NCBI GenBank assembly: GCA_947585795.1 | Contig: CANPXG010000024.1 | Location: 1-34,058, forward strand | Direction of reading: 5' to 3' | Origin: an uncultured Clostridia bacterium | Lineage (GTDB): Bacteria > Bacillota > Clostridia > UBA1381 | Length of the DNA stretch: 34,058 bases | Shown: in pieces, positions 7,700 to 17,071 of the stretch | Position numbering within the stretch: position 1 is the first letter of the stretch | How the letters are laid out: each line of letters begins with the position of its first letter | Program-made: the position numbers and the translations under genes | The notes under the pieces: model-generated | Told to the model about the DNA's origin: nothing | Seen by the model: only the letters and a program-made list of their open reading frames with translations | Database searches by the model: none

Positions 7700-7728
7700 T
7701 TGCTTTTTACTCTTTTTTGTGATAGAAT
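7700..7728 (+). promoter_or_regulatory. Sigma-A promoter for murA
   Basis: TTGCTT (7700-7705), 17 bp, TAGAAT (7723-7728), 43 bp upstream of the TTG start of murA. Confidence 0.6.
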
Positions 7729-7771
7729 AATAAAGATATATGGAGCATTGGATTTTGAAGGGGTGTGACTA

Positions 7772-9052
7772 TTGGAGAAGCTTTTGATACGGGGCGGAAA
7801 TAAGCTTCACGGTGAGGTTTCGATAAGCGGCGCGAAAAATGCCGCGGTCGCGATTTTGCCCGCCTGTCTGCTCGTGAAGGACGTGTGCAGGATCGAAAAT
7901 CTGCCCGATATAAAGGACGTTAAGCTTTATCTTAAGATTCTCGAGCAGCTTAACGCCGACGTTAAGTATATTGATAAAAATACCGTTGAGATAGATTGTA
8001 CCAATGCGAACTCTTTCACGCCAAGCGGTGATTTGACGCGCAGGATGAGAGGTTCGAGTTACCTCATGGGCGCTCTTTTGGGAAGGTTTTCGCGTTTCGG
8101 CGTGGATCCTCCTGGCGGCTGTGATTTCGGTACGCGTCCGATAGATCAGCACATTAAGGCATTTGAGGCGCTGGGTGCGGAAATCGACACGTCGCGCGGT
8201 ATTATAAACGGTAAGGCGGACAGCCTTAACGGCGCTCATATTTTCTTCGACGTTGTAACGGTCGGCGCGACGGTGAACGCGATGCTCGCGGCAGTTTGCG
8301 CGAACGGGCTTACCGTCATAGAAAACGCAGCGAAGGAGCCGCATATAGTGGATCTCGCGAATTTCCTTAACAGCGCGGGCGCGAACATACGCGGCGCGGG
8401 TACGGATACCATAAGAATACGCGGCGTTAAGGAGCTTCACGGCGGAACGTACCCGATAATACCCGATCAAATCGAGGCGGGCACGTTTATGATAGCGGCG
8501 GCGGCAACCCGCGGCGACGTTGTGATCAAAAACGTCATACCGCGCCACCTTGAGATAATAAGCACGAAGCTCATCGAAGCGGGCGTAAAGGTCAGCGAGG
8601 GTGAGGACAGCGTCAGAGTATGGGTGGAGGACGGAACGGTATTTCGGCGCATAAATTTCAGCGCGATGCCCTACCCCGGTTTCCCGACCGATATGCAGCC
8701 GCAGCTTGTGACGTTCCTCACAACGATAGACGGGACAAGCACGGCGCGCGAATGCGTTTGGGACAACCGTTTCAGGTACGTGAACGAGCTTAAGCGTATG
8801 GGCGCGAATATACGCGTCGAGGGTAAGCTTGCGATAATCGACGGCGTTAAGACGCTCATGGGCGCTCACGTCAGAGCTACCGACCTGCGCGCGGGCGCGG
8901 CGATGATCATCGCCGGTCTTATGGCTGAGGGCACGACGGAGATAACCGACATCTATCACATTGACAGAGGTTACGAGAATTTTGAGGATAAGTTCGTCAG
9001 GATAGGCGGCGATATTCACCGTATTCAGGTAGTGGACGAGCTTAGCGACTGA
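7772..9052 (+). CDS. murA: UDP-N-acetylglucosamine 1-carboxyvinyltransferase MurA
   Basis: First committed step of peptidoglycan synthesis: transfers enolpyruvate from PEP to UDP-GlcNAc. The 426 residues match the family. N-terminal SISGAKNAA (residues 17-25) carries the conserved Lys and Asn. The active-site loop PPGGCDFGTRPIDQH has the catalytic Cys at 117, so the usual fosfomycin target residue is intact. C-terminal DLRAGAAM is also typical. The start is TTG at 7772, chosen because AAGGGG lies at the right distance and the protein begins exactly as in relatives (MEKLLIRGG). It sits ahead of the walJ-like gene with a short hairpin between. Confidence 0.97.
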   Translation: MEKLLIRGGNKLHGEVSISGAKNAAVAILPACLLVKDVCRIENLPDIKDVKLYLKILEQLNADVKYIDKNTVEIDCTNANSFTPSGDLTRRMRGSSYLMGALLGRFSRFGVDPPGGCDFGTRPIDQHIKAFEALGAEIDTSRGIINGKADSLNGAHIFFDVVTVGATVNAMLAAVCANGLTVIENAAKEPHIVDLANFLNSAGANIRGAGTDTIRIRGVKELHGGTYPIIPDQIEAGTFMIAAAATRGDVVIKNVIPRHLEIISTKLIEAGVKVSEGEDSVRVWVEDGTVFRRINFSAMPYPGFPTDMQPQLVTFLTTIDGTSTARECVWDNRFRYVNELKRMGANIRVEGKLAIIDGVKTLMGAHVRATDLRAGAAMIIAGLMAEGTTEITDIYHIDRGYENFEDKFVRIGGDIHRIQVVDELSD

Positions 9053-9067
9053 ATTTGTAAAAATATA

Positions 9068-9098
9068 AAAGCCTGTCGGATAAAGACGGGCTTTAATT
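9068..9098 (+). terminator. Possible intergenic terminator or attenuator after murA
   Basis: AAAGCCTGTC (9068-9077) pairs with GACGGGCTTT (9085-9094), one G-U, seven-base loop, followed by AATTTT. The weak T-run suggests partial termination before the next gene. Confidence 0.55.
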
Positions 9099-9152
9099 TT
9101 GGAGGAACGCGCCGAGCGCGTAATAATACTTATTGAAACGGAAAGGCAGAAA

Positions 9153-9929
9153 ATGACTACGTTTGTTTCACTTATAAGCGGCTCGTCCGGTAACGCGTCG
9201 CTCATATCCGACGGTCATACGCGCTTGCTCATAGACTGCGGTATGTCGGGTATAAAGCTCAAGGAGGCCCTTAGCGCGATAGACGTTGCGCCCGAAAGCA
9301 TAGACGCGCTTTTGCTCACCCACGACCACATCGACCACGTCAAGGGCGCGGGAGTCGTGTCGCGGCGCTACAACATACCCGTTTACGCCACGGCGGGCAC
9401 GCACGCCGTCATGGATGCGGGCAAAATAGCGGACGAGAATATAAAAATCATCAAAGACAAGGACGCGTTTGAAATAGGCTCTATCGGCGTGACGCCGTTC
9501 GCCATACCACACGACGCGAAGGAGCCCGTGGGCTTTACCTTCACCGTCGGCAACGAAAAATACTCGATCGCGACCGACATAGGCAAAATGACGCGCGATA
9601 TTCTTGAAAGTATCGCCGGCAGCAAGAATGTGCTTTTGGAATCGAACCACGACGTTGAAATGCTTAGGACCGGCTCTTACCCGTTCCCGCTGAAGCAGCG
9701 CATCCTAGGCGACTTCGGGCACCTCTCGAACGAGAACGCGGCGAAAACCGCGCTCTACCTCGTCCAAAACGGCACAAAGCACATTATGCTCGGACATTTG
9801 AGCAAGGAAAACAACCGTCCCGAAATAGCAATGCTCGAAACCTACAACCTTTTGAGCGCGTCCGGCGTGGACGTTGGCAAGGACGTTACGCTTCAAGTCG
9901 CGGACAGGTACAAGGTCACGTCGTTTTAA
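9153..9929 (+). CDS. Metallo-beta-lactamase-fold hydrolase, YycJ/WalJ-like
   Basis: A 258-residue MBL-fold protein of the YycJ/WalJ family, which has exonuclease-like properties in studied members and is often linked to the WalKR cell-wall regulon. The metal motif THDHIDH is at residues 56-62, preceded by the family N-terminus SLISGSSGNASLI, and followed by ATDIGKM, ESNHD and GHLSNENA blocks. An upstream TTG (9099) is in frame, but the ATG at 9153 is preferred. There AAAGG lies six bases upstream and the product begins as in homologues. It is followed after 11 bp by rlmH. Confidence 0.88.
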   Translation: MTTFVSLISGSSGNASLISDGHTRLLIDCGMSGIKLKEALSAIDVAPESIDALLLTHDHIDHVKGAGVVSRRYNIPVYATAGTHAVMDAGKIADENIKIIKDKDAFEIGSIGVTPFAIPHDAKEPVGFTFTVGNEKYSIATDIGKMTRDILESIAGSKNVLLESNHDVEMLRTGSYPFPLKQRILGDFGHLSNENAAKTALYLVQNGTKHIMLGHLSKENNRPEIAMLETYNLLSASGVDVGKDVTLQVADRYKVTSF

Positions 9930-9940
9930 AGGAGCAGCGC

Positions 9941-10417
9941 ATGAATATAAATATAATCGCCGTCGGTAAAATCAAGGAAAAGTATTTTTCGGCGGCTGTG
10001 GACGAGTACGTAAAGCGTCTTTCGCGCTTTGCGCGCGTCACCGTCACGGAAACGGCGGAGGAGAAGATCCCGTCCGGCGCTTCGGAAAAGGAAGAAGAAA
10101 AAATCAAAAACGCGGAGGGTGAAAGGATCTTGTCCAAGCTAAACCCCTCCTCGTTCGTGATCGCGCTCTGCATCGAGGGCACACAGCTTTCCTCCGAAAA
10201 GTTGGCGGAAAAAATCGCGGACGTGTCCATGACCTCATCCGACATTACGTTTATAATCGGCGGCTCGCTCGGTCTTTCCGACGCGGTCAAAGCAAGGGCT
10301 ATGCTGCGCCTGAGCTTCGGTCCCATAACTCTCCCCCACCGCCTCATGCGCGTCGTGCTTTTGGAACAGGTGTATAGAGCGTTTAAAATCAATAATAATG
10401 AAACGTATCATAAATAA
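9941..10417 (+). CDS. rlmH: 23S rRNA pseudouridine-1915 N3-methyltransferase RlmH
   Basis: SPOUT-class methyltransferase that modifies pseudouridine 1915 in helix 69 of 23S rRNA. The length of 158 residues is standard. The N-terminus MNINIIAVGKIKEKY, the SAM-knot segment FIIGGSLGLS and the C-terminal LPHRLMRVVLLEQVYRAF are all family hallmarks. AAAGGAG ribosome site precedes the start, 11 bp after the walJ-like gene, so the two are likely cotranscribed. Confidence 0.97.
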   Translation: MNINIIAVGKIKEKYFSAAVDEYVKRLSRFARVTVTETAEEKIPSGASEKEEEKIKNAEGERILSKLNPSSFVIALCIEGTQLSSEKLAEKIADVSMTSSDITFIIGGSLGLSDAVKARAMLRLSFGPITLPHRLMRVVLLEQVYRAFKINNNETYHK

Positions 10418-10460
10418 AATCTCTGCAACGGGCAGTGTGAGATAAAACGACAAAATATGA

Positions 10461-10492
10461 AAAAACGGTATATCGTTTGATATACCGTTTTT
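10461..10492. terminator. Bidirectional terminator between rlmH and the LRR gene
   Basis: AAAAACGGTATATC and GATATACCGTTTTT form a 14-bp stem with a four-base loop. A-runs on one side and T-runs on the other let it serve both convergent genes. Confidence 0.9.
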
Positions 10493-10504
10493 GATCGCTT
10501 TGAG

Positions 10505-12076
10505 TTACAAATCTAAATTTTTCACGTTCGTCACAGGCTGAGCTATGTTCGTCCAAACGAAAAATTTTATATACTTGCCACCTGTCGTGTCGGGCGTGAC
10601 GACTGCCTTGCCGTCCGTGAACAGAGTGGAAACGACACTGAGCAGTCTGCCCTGCGCGTCATACACCGCCGCATACGCCGTACCGTCATTCTCCGTTTCA
10701 GCGATGAGAATATAATCGTCGCCCGACGGAGTTGCGGTGAGCATCACAGGCGTGATCGAGTCAAATTTCCCGTAGTGAATTGTGGCGTTGAGAAGACCAT
10801 CGTTGTACTTACCGATTGTTATGCTGTTCCATTCGGAGCGTGAGCCGGAATAATATACATCAGTTAAGGCATTGCGCCAACCAAACGCATTATAACCAAT
10901 GCTTGTAACGCTGCCCGGTATCGTAATGCTTGTCAAGCCGGTAGAACTGTTAAACGCATAATCCGCAATCAGTTTGCAATTATTTTTTATAGAACATTGT
11001 GTGATTTCCTGTTTTGCGCTGATTAAACAATTGTCTATGTATAATATTCCGTCCATCCAGTTCGCAGAGTTATTATAATAACCGGAGCCGATAAACGCAT
11101 TAATACCAATGCTCGTTACACTGTCGGGTATCGTGATGCTTGTCAGTCTGCTGCATTGGGAAAACGCATGACCTCCAATGCTTGTTACGCCAGCGGGTAT
11201 CGTGACGCTCGTCAGTTCGCTGCAGTAGTCAAACGCGCCATCCCCAATGCTTGTTACGCCGGTGGGTATTGTGACGCTTGTTAAGTATCTGCAGGCGGCA
11301 AACGCGTTATCTCCAATGCTTGTTACGCCGGTGGGTATCGTATAACTTTCGGCTTCTTTTCCTTGTGCATATTTAATCAATGTTTCTTTGTTTTTATCAA
11401 ACAAATTGCCGCCCATCGAGCAATAATATTGATTTTGATTATCTACATTTATGCTTGTTAAGCCGGAACCGGAAAACACGTTCTCGCCAATACTTGTTAC
11501 GGCGGCGGGTATCGTAATGCTTGTTAAGTTGTAGCATCCGAAAAACGCAGAAGCGGCAATCAGTCTGCAATTATTTTTTATAGAACATTGTCTGATCTCC
11601 TGTTTCGCATTGATTAAACAATTGTCTATATACAATATTCCGTCTATCCAATTTGTAGAATTATTATAATAACCCGAGCCGTAAAAAGCATCAGTACCAA
11701 TGCTTGTAACAGTATCGGGTATCGTGACGCTTGTCAGTCCGCTGCAGTAGTAAAACGCGCCATCGCCAATACTTGTAACGCTGTCCGGTATCGTGACACT
11801 TGTTAAATTGGCGCACTCCTGAAACGCATAATCGCCGACACTTGTTACGCCCTGTTCTATTACCACTTTTTTAATGCTTGAAAGACTGCCGTACCATGGA
11901 GTAGAATCGAACATATCAGAATTATACATATCCCCCGTGCCGCTAATTGTAAGCGTTCCGTTATCAAGTGACCATGTCACATTATCGCCCCACGTGCCGC
12001 TTGTTGCCGCGTTTACCGCTATCGGAAAACACAGCAGCGTCAGGATAAATACCATACCTAAAATTTGTTTCTTCAT
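10505..12076 (-). CDS. Secreted BspA-like leucine-rich repeat protein
   Basis: 523 residues with a clear signal peptide (residues 1-23, MKK then a hydrophobic core, cleavage near VNA). It is followed by the WGDNVTWSLDNGTLTISGTG module that often begins such proteins in gut Firmicutes. The bulk is BspA-type (LRR_5) repeats of the form LTSVTIPxxVTSIGxxAF, about ten or more copies. A block YNNSxNW.DGILYIDNC occurs twice (about residues 135 and 335), showing a large internal duplication. The C-terminal 90 residues are a beta-rich domain (ITPVMLTATPSGDDYILIA) without LPXTG or a membrane anchor. A role in surface adhesion is known for some family members and only inferred here. AGGAGG precedes the ATG. 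Confidence 0.9.
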   Translation of the reverse strand: MKKQILGMVFILTLLCFPIAVNAATSGTWGDNVTWSLDNGTLTISGTGDMYNSDMFDSTPWYGSLSSIKKVVIEQGVTSVGDYAFQECANLTSVTIPDSVTSIGDGAFYYCSGLTSVTIPDTVTSIGTDAFYGSGYYNNSTNWIDGILYIDNCLINAKQEIRQCSIKNNCRLIAASAFFGCYNLTSITIPAAVTSIGENVFSGSGLTSINVDNQNQYYCSMGGNLFDKNKETLIKYAQGKEAESYTIPTGVTSIGDNAFAACRYLTSVTIPTGVTSIGDGAFDYCSELTSVTIPAGVTSIGGHAFSQCSRLTSITIPDSVTSIGINAFIGSGYYNNSANWMDGILYIDNCLISAKQEITQCSIKNNCKLIADYAFNSSTGLTSITIPGSVTSIGYNAFGWRNALTDVYYSGSRSEWNSITIGKYNDGLLNATIHYGKFDSITPVMLTATPSGDDYILIAETENDGTAYAAVYDAQGRLLSVVSTLFTDGKAVVTPDTTGGKYIKFFVWTNIAQPVTNVKNLDL

Positions 12077-12480
12077 TTTGTACCTCCTGTAAAATGATTT
12101 AATATGAATGTAACTGCGTACCGCGCGGTTTGTAGAGTCTACCCTACATTTTTACACTAAAAAATGCGTGGTACAAATCCTATACCACGCATAAAAACGC
12201 GGCTTAGATTTAATGTTACCACACATTTATATATATCATACGAAATACTACTCTAATTTTAGTCTATTCATAATAAAAGTATTTCCATATAAAGCCTGCG
12301 TTTTTCACAAATGCACAAACTTTTAATATGAATAGTAAAACAAGAATATCTCTAAAGAAATATTCTAAAAATAAGTATTAAAAAAGTAGTATCATAACAT
12401 CTATAATTATGATATATATAAATTGTGGTACTCCCATTATATCACATTTCATGTATAAGTCAATAAAAAATATTTTTTGC
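12077..12480. other. AT-rich intergenic stretch
   Basis: No gene is supported. It holds a 10-bp hairpin ATGCGTGGTA facing TACCACGCAT (12164-12192), in the 5' region of the LRR gene transcript, and several TATAAT-like words without convincing -35 partners. It probably contains the LRR promoter, which I cannot place. Confidence 0.5.
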
Positions 12481-12525
12481 AAAAACAAAAGACCAAAACG
12501 CGGTTGCGTGCGTTTTGATCTTTTT
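12481..12525 (-). terminator. Terminator for the NlpC/P60 and membrane-protein operon
   Basis: A 15-bp stem (12487-12501 facing 12510-12524, one wobble-type mismatch) with an eight-base loop, followed on the minus strand by TTTTGTTTTT. It lies 52 bp beyond the stop of the 12577-13230 gene. Confidence 0.85.
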
Positions 12526-12576
12526 GAGTACAATGTTTTTTACAGTTCCGTTTCATCTCGATTTAGCTCGGAGATT

Positions 12577-13230
12577 TTATTTTTTCACCATTAATTTTCT
12601 GTATGCCTTATTGCTCGACTTGAATATCAAATCGGGGTTTACGCGTTGTATTATCTGTACTATCTTAGTCAGATTTTTCGTGTCGAACTGCACTATGGGC
12701 ATATAGTAACACTCCCTGTCGTACGTTTCGACGTAAAATATGTCCATGCTTGAAACCGTGCGTTTTCTGTAGTAGTCCTTCGACGTTTCGAGCGCCTTGA
12801 CGTTGGACGCGAACTCCGTTCCCTGCTCGGCGTTTCTCTTTATGAAATTCTTCGTGCCGATAAGCACCGCGTTTATCTCGTCAAGCGGTATCTCGATAAG
12901 CTTTGTTTTGGCGGGTATGAACTCGCTCAGGATCTTGACCTTGTTGTCGTAGTCATACGGCAGAAAGTCGTTCGACCAGTTTTTCATGTACAGACTTCTC
13001 CTGTCCGTCATAATGTACGTCGCGTACACGGTGTTTATCCGTATAAAAACGTATGTGCCGGCAAGTACCGTGGCAATCAGCCACGCAATCGAAAACAGAT
13101 AATTTCCCTTTATAAGGTTGTAAATTATCATCACCAGCGCAAAGCACGACAGCAGCGTCACAAACGTTATTATAACAGTGTTTTTGCGTCTGTAAGAAGC
13201 GGCTGTGCAAGCCTTTAACTCCGAAGCCAT
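12577..13230 (-). CDS. Small membrane protein of unknown function
   Basis: 217 residues, family not recognised. Two transmembrane helices near residues 19-40 and 45-66 are preceded by a basic stretch (YRRKN). A soluble C-terminal part of about 150 residues has alternating beta-like segments (IEIPLDEINAVLIG, SMDIFYVETYDRECYYMPIVQF), which could be a PH-like fold; that is a guess from pattern only. GGGGGAG ribosome site. The start is 21 bp after the stop of the large NlpC/P60 gene and a strong terminator follows, so these two are an operon and the protein may act in the envelope with its neighbour. Confidence 0.75.
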   Translation of the reverse strand: MASELKACTAASYRRKNTVIITFVTLLSCFALVMIIYNLIKGNYLFSIAWLIATVLAGTYVFIRINTVYATYIMTDRRSLYMKNWSNDFLPYDYDNKVKILSEFIPAKTKLIEIPLDEINAVLIGTKNFIKRNAEQGTEFASNVKALETSKDYYRKRTVSSMDIFYVETYDRECYYMPIVQFDTKNLTKIVQIIQRVNPDLIFKSSNKAYRKLMVKK

Positions 13231-13251
13231 GTTTATCTCCCCCTGTATTTT

Positions 13252-15753
13252 TTAATAAACGCGTCTTGCTCCCGCGTACTCGGCGCGGTAATAATCCGTG
13301 TCTATAGACTGATATTTTACAACGTCGCCCGTGTGCGGCGCGTGGATCATCATTCCGTCACCCGCGTATATGCCGACGTGATGGATATATCCGTTCTCCT
13401 CGAAGAATACCAAGTCGCCCGGCTCGAGCTCGCCGCGGCTCACGCTTACGCCGTTCATAAACTGGTCCTCGGCGACGCGGTTCACGCTTATTCCGAGCGT
13501 GTCGCACACGTACTTGACAAGACCGCTGCAGTCGAAGCCGTCGGGCGTTGTGCCGCCCCAAACGTAAGGCACGCCCAAGTATTTTTCCGCTTCGCGCACT
13601 ATCGCGCTGCCAACCGTTCCGTCATACGGAAGGGCGCGGCTCGTAAACGTCGGATCGCCCGTCGTGTAAGCGGGCTTGGAGCGTCTTGAAGCGAGCTGTC
13701 TGTAACCCGTCGTGGATTTTACCTGTTTCTGTATGATTTTCTTCTTTGTGACCGTTTCGCCGTCCTCCTCGACGTCGATAAGCTCCTCGTCGTAGAAGTA
13801 GAGAAGTCCAAGCTCCTCGTCCTCGTACACGAAGTAGTACGTGTCGTCTTTATCCAAAATTATCTCGTTTATCACGGGCTGGGGCAGCTTTGTTTCAAAG
13901 GTCACGCAGTCCTGCGCCTTCTCCACCTTCGTGCCGCGCCTTAAGGCGGTCACGTAAAGGAAGTACTTGCCCGGCAGCAAGCCGTTTATGACCGCGTCGT
14001 TATCGTCCTCGATTATCTTGCTCGCGATAAGTCCCTCGCCCTCCTTGTAGAGGTCTACGTAAAAGTCGTGGTACTTTTCCGACGCCCACGTTATTTCAAG
14101 GCAGTCGCCGTCGAGTATTCCGCCGTTGTACGGGGTGAGTATAGTAACGCCCGTGTCGTACGCGCTGCCGTAGCTTATAAGTACCTCGTCCGCGCTCATA
14201 GCCTCGCCCTCGGGCGTGATCGCGCTGACGGCGATACGGTAGTCGCTGCCCGCCTCAAAAAGCTCCGACGGGAGCGTCACGGTCGTTTCGTCTGTCGTTA
14301 TGTACTCGTTCACGGCGTACTCGTCGCTCTCCACGTCAAATACTTCTATGTGGTATTTCGTCGCCGTCTGTTTTTCAAGCTCTATTACGATGTCATCGCC
14401 CTCGTTGTAGTCGTCCTCGGGGCGCGGCGACACGAGTACGGGCGCTGTGACCTCGTCCACCTCGGTGAGGGAATAGTCCGCGCTCTCTATCTGTGCCGTT
14501 TCTGTTTCGCCGACGCTCGCGATAGCGTCCGTGTCGGTCATTATGCTCGCTTTAACACCGCCCGACATGTCCGTGACGGAATTTAAGCCGACGGGCGTGA
14601 CGTACTGTGTGTCGTTCGTAAGTATCTCGCTGTTATTTTCCAAAAGCTGACGGTAAACGGAGAATACGTCGTAGCCCGACTGCGTTATTATGTTGTCCTC
14701 GTAGTCTTGCGCCGCTTCGGAATGTACCGACGCAAGCCACGTGTCGGCGCTCATTTCGGGACTTTCTACGTAGATCGGACGCGCGTGCTTCGCGCGTGAC
14801 GCGTTTATTATGTCGAGAAGTATCATGGACTTTGAGCGTTTTATCGACGCGTCATCGTCCGTTCCGCGCGAACGCGGATTGTATAGAATGCTGTCTATGG
14901 TGCCGTCGGGTGCGGCGTAAAACCTGTAGCAGTCGTTGTCTATGTAGTCGGCGGTCATTGTGAAGTCGCTGCCGGAGGTAATTCCGTTAAAGTCAAAGGC
15001 GGCGCTGTTTGAGAATACGGCGCATATTCTGTCCGCCTCAACGCCCGCCATGAAGAATGAGGCGTAGTCGGCATTGTAAACGTACCAGTCGAAGCCGTAC
15101 TCCGTCTTGTCGATGCGGTTGGGCATGCCGAACACATCGAGGACGGTCGATACGTTCGCGCCGACGGTCACGTTGTTTCCGTTTATTTTTACGGTCACGT
15201 TTTGCGCGAAGCTGTCGTAGACGCTGTTTACAAGGCGTTCGCACTCCTCCTTCGAAAGAGCGTCGCACGGTTTTGTGCCGAATTTTGCCGTTATTATGCC
15301 GTGCTTCATCATGAACGCGTAGGCTATTCTGTTTTCGTCGTCTATGTAAGCGTTGTCGTAGCACTCGTTAAGTATAGCGTCAGCCTCGTCGCCGTAAATT
15401 ATGTAGCTTTCGTTGTAGCCGAGTATTGTTTTGTAAAGTATGTTTATAAAGTCCTGCTTGCGTATGCTCTCCTCCCGGAGAGCGCGTTCCGTGTCCTCGT
15501 AGTTGAGGTAACCGAGCATGACGGACTTTAAAATATCGTCGTCAAGTCCCTCGCGTGAAAGCTCGGAGGGTATTTCTATCTCGTTTTCGGTAAGGCGCTC
15601 GTAAAGCTCCACGGCGCTCGTAAGCGCCTCGCTTTCCGGTATGGATGAGTTGGCGAGTGCGGCGAAGTTTATTCCGCGCGTAGTCGAGCAAAGCATTATC
15701 GCCGCCGTTACGGCGCATAATAACGCTTTTTTCACTGATTTCAAGTTCCTCAC
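13252..15753 (-). CDS. Secreted CAP-associated / NlpC-P60 peptidoglycan hydrolase
   Basis: 833 residues. A signal peptide (about 1-33) leads into a helical SLH-like region (about 40-175). Next comes a CAP-associated domain, recognisable by VGANVSTVLDVFGMPNRID and WYVYNADYASFFMAGVE (about 190-285). A shortened CAP-like segment (INASRAKHARPIYV, ..WLASVHSEAA) follows, then two or three fibronectin-like beta modules (about 430-630). The C-terminus (about 715-833) is an NlpC/P60 cysteine peptidase. Its catalytic Cys is at about 742 in FDCSG, with His at about 792 in HVGIY and His at about 804 in MIHAPH. The last domain should cleave peptidoglycan stem peptides. The CAP part looks incomplete and may only be structural. 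Confidence 0.88.
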   Translation of the reverse strand: MRNLKSVKKALLCAVTAAIMLCSTTRGINFAALANSSIPESEALTSAVELYERLTENEIEIPSELSREGLDDDILKSVMLGYLNYEDTERALREESIRKQDFINILYKTILGYNESYIIYGDEADAILNECYDNAYIDDENRIAYAFMMKHGIITAKFGTKPCDALSKEECERLVNSVYDSFAQNVTVKINGNNVTVGANVSTVLDVFGMPNRIDKTEYGFDWYVYNADYASFFMAGVEADRICAVFSNSAAFDFNGITSGSDFTMTADYIDNDCYRFYAAPDGTIDSILYNPRSRGTDDDASIKRSKSMILLDIINASRAKHARPIYVESPEMSADTWLASVHSEAAQDYEDNIITQSGYDVFSVYRQLLENNSEILTNDTQYVTPVGLNSVTDMSGGVKASIMTDTDAIASVGETETAQIESADYSLTEVDEVTAPVLVSPRPEDDYNEGDDIVIELEKQTATKYHIEVFDVESDEYAVNEYITTDETTVTLPSELFEAGSDYRIAVSAITPEGEAMSADEVLISYGSAYDTGVTILTPYNGGILDGDCLEITWASEKYHDFYVDLYKEGEGLIASKIIEDDNDAVINGLLPGKYFLYVTALRRGTKVEKAQDCVTFETKLPQPVINEIILDKDDTYYFVYEDEELGLLYFYDEELIDVEEDGETVTKKKIIQKQVKSTTGYRQLASRRSKPAYTTGDPTFTSRALPYDGTVGSAIVREAEKYLGVPYVWGGTTPDGFDCSGLVKYVCDTLGISVNRVAEDQFMNGVSVSRGELEPGDLVFFEENGYIHHVGIYAGDGMMIHAPHTGDVVKYQSIDTDYYRAEYAGARRVY

Positions 15754-15778
15754 CTCCGAACATACAAATTCACGGTAT

Positions 15779-15807
15779 ATTATATCAAATTTACCCGCCG
15801 TTGTCTA
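15779..15807 (-). promoter_or_regulatory. Sigma-A promoter for the NlpC/P60 gene
   Basis: Minus-strand TAGACA (15802-15807), 17 bp, TATAAT (15779-15784), just upstream of the gene start at 15753. Confidence 0.65.
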
Positions 15808-15861
15808 TAACGAAATTGTTAATTTTTTGTGACTGAAATTTAACTATATACGAGAATTTTA

Positions 15862-15890
15862 TTGACAGTAAAAGGAAAATATTATAAAAT
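15862..15890 (+). promoter_or_regulatory. Sigma-A promoter for prfA
   Basis: TTGACA (15862-15867), 17 bp, TAAAAT (15885-15890), 50 bp upstream of the prfA ATG and divergent from the NlpC/P60 promoter. Confidence 0.75.
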
Positions 15891-15939
15891 ATCATTATAA
15901 TTGTAGTAAATAACATTACCGCATAAGGAGATTTCAGAT

Positions 15940-17010
15940 ATGTTTGATAAGCTTGAGGCGCTTGAGGAACGATTTGCGTTCGTGTCGGAGAAAATAAGCG
16001 ATCCGGACGTGATCGCCGACCGCGACATGTGGCGCGAGTACTGCAAGGAACATTCCGACCTTACGCCCATTATAGACAAGTACAGGGAGTTAAAGAACGC
16101 GCGGCGCACCGTCGCGGACGATAAAGAGATGCTTGAAACGACGCGTGACAAGGAGTTTGAGGAAATGATCCGCCTCGAAATGGCGGAGGCGGAGGAAACT
16201 ATCGAAAGAGCATCGGAGGAATTAAAAATACTTCTTCTGCCCAAGGATCCCAACGACGATAAAAACGTGATCATGGAAATACGCGGCGGCACCGGCGGGG
16301 ACGAGGCGGCGCTTTTCGCGGCAGACCTTATGAGAATGTACTCGATGTACGCCGAAAGCCAAAACTGGAAAATAGATATTTTGAACTCCAACCCCACCGA
16401 CATAGGCGGCTACAAGGAGGTCAGCTTCGCCGTGGAAGGACAGGGCGCTTACAGCCGCCTCAAGTTTGAAAGCGGCGTTCACCGCGTGCAGCGTGTGCCG
16501 GAAACGGAGTCCGGCGGACGCATACACACCTCCGCCGTCACTGTGGCGGTACTGCCCGAAGTCGAGGACGTTGAAGTCGAGATAAACCAAAACGATCTCA
16601 GGATAGACGTGTTCCGCGCGGGCGGACCGGGCGGTCAGTGCGTAAACACGACAGACTCCGCCGTGCGCATAACGCATATACCGACAGGTATAGTTGTGTC
16701 GTGTCAGGACGAGAAATCTCAGCACAAAAACAAGGACAAGGCGATGAAAATACTGCGTTCGCGTATTTATGAGGTAATGGAGGAAAAGCGGAGCAGGGAA
16801 ATCGCCGAGGAGCGCAAGTCACAGGTCGGTTCGGGTGACAGGAGCGAGCGCATACGTACTTATAACTACCCGCAAAGCCGCGTCACGGACCATCGCATAA
16901 ATCTTACGCTGTACAAGCTCGAGCAAATCATGAACGGCGCTCTCGACGAGATAATAGACGCGCTCATAACGGCTGACCGCGCGGCGAAGCTCGCGGGCAA
17001 TCAGGAATAA
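15940..17010 (+). CDS. prfA: Peptide chain release factor 1
   Basis: Class I release factor that recognises UAA/UAG and triggers peptidyl-tRNA hydrolysis. The 356 residues match RF1. The catalytic GGQ is at 231-233 within [25 protein letters not shown]-type sequence, where RF1 normally has GAGGQHVN; the Cys and Thr substitutions around the motif are modest variants. The [17 protein letters not shown] tail is RF1-typical. ATAAGGAG ribosome site. A short gap of 61 bp leads to the SDR gene without a clear terminator. Confidence 0.95.
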   Translation: MFDKLEALEERFAFVSEKISDPDVIADRDMWREYCKEHSDLTPIIDKYRELKNARRTVADDKEMLETTRDKEFEEMIRLEMAEAEETIERASEELKILLLPKDPNDDKNVIMEIRGGTGGDEAALFAADLMRMYSMYAESQNWKIDILNSNPTDIGGYKEVSFAVEGQGAYSRLKFESGVHRVQRVPETESGGRIHTSAVTVAVLPEVEDVEVEINQNDLRIDVFRAGGPGGQCVNTTDSAVRITHIPTGIVVSCQDEKSQHKNKDKAMKILRSRIYEVMEEKRSREIAEERKSQVGSGDRSERIRTYNYPQSRVTDHRINLTLYKLEQIMNGALDEIIDALITADRAAKLAGNQE

Positions 17011-17071
17011 GAACAATAAAGGGTTTTACCCGTCAAAAAAGCTGCAAAAAGCGTATTAAGGAGGAAGAAAA

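Noticed and set aside
7769-9205. 478-codon open frame on the minus strand across murA
   Set aside because: It is a shadow of murA, which has clear homology and a conserved active site; the reverse frame has an improbable Arg/Tyr/Val-rich composition.
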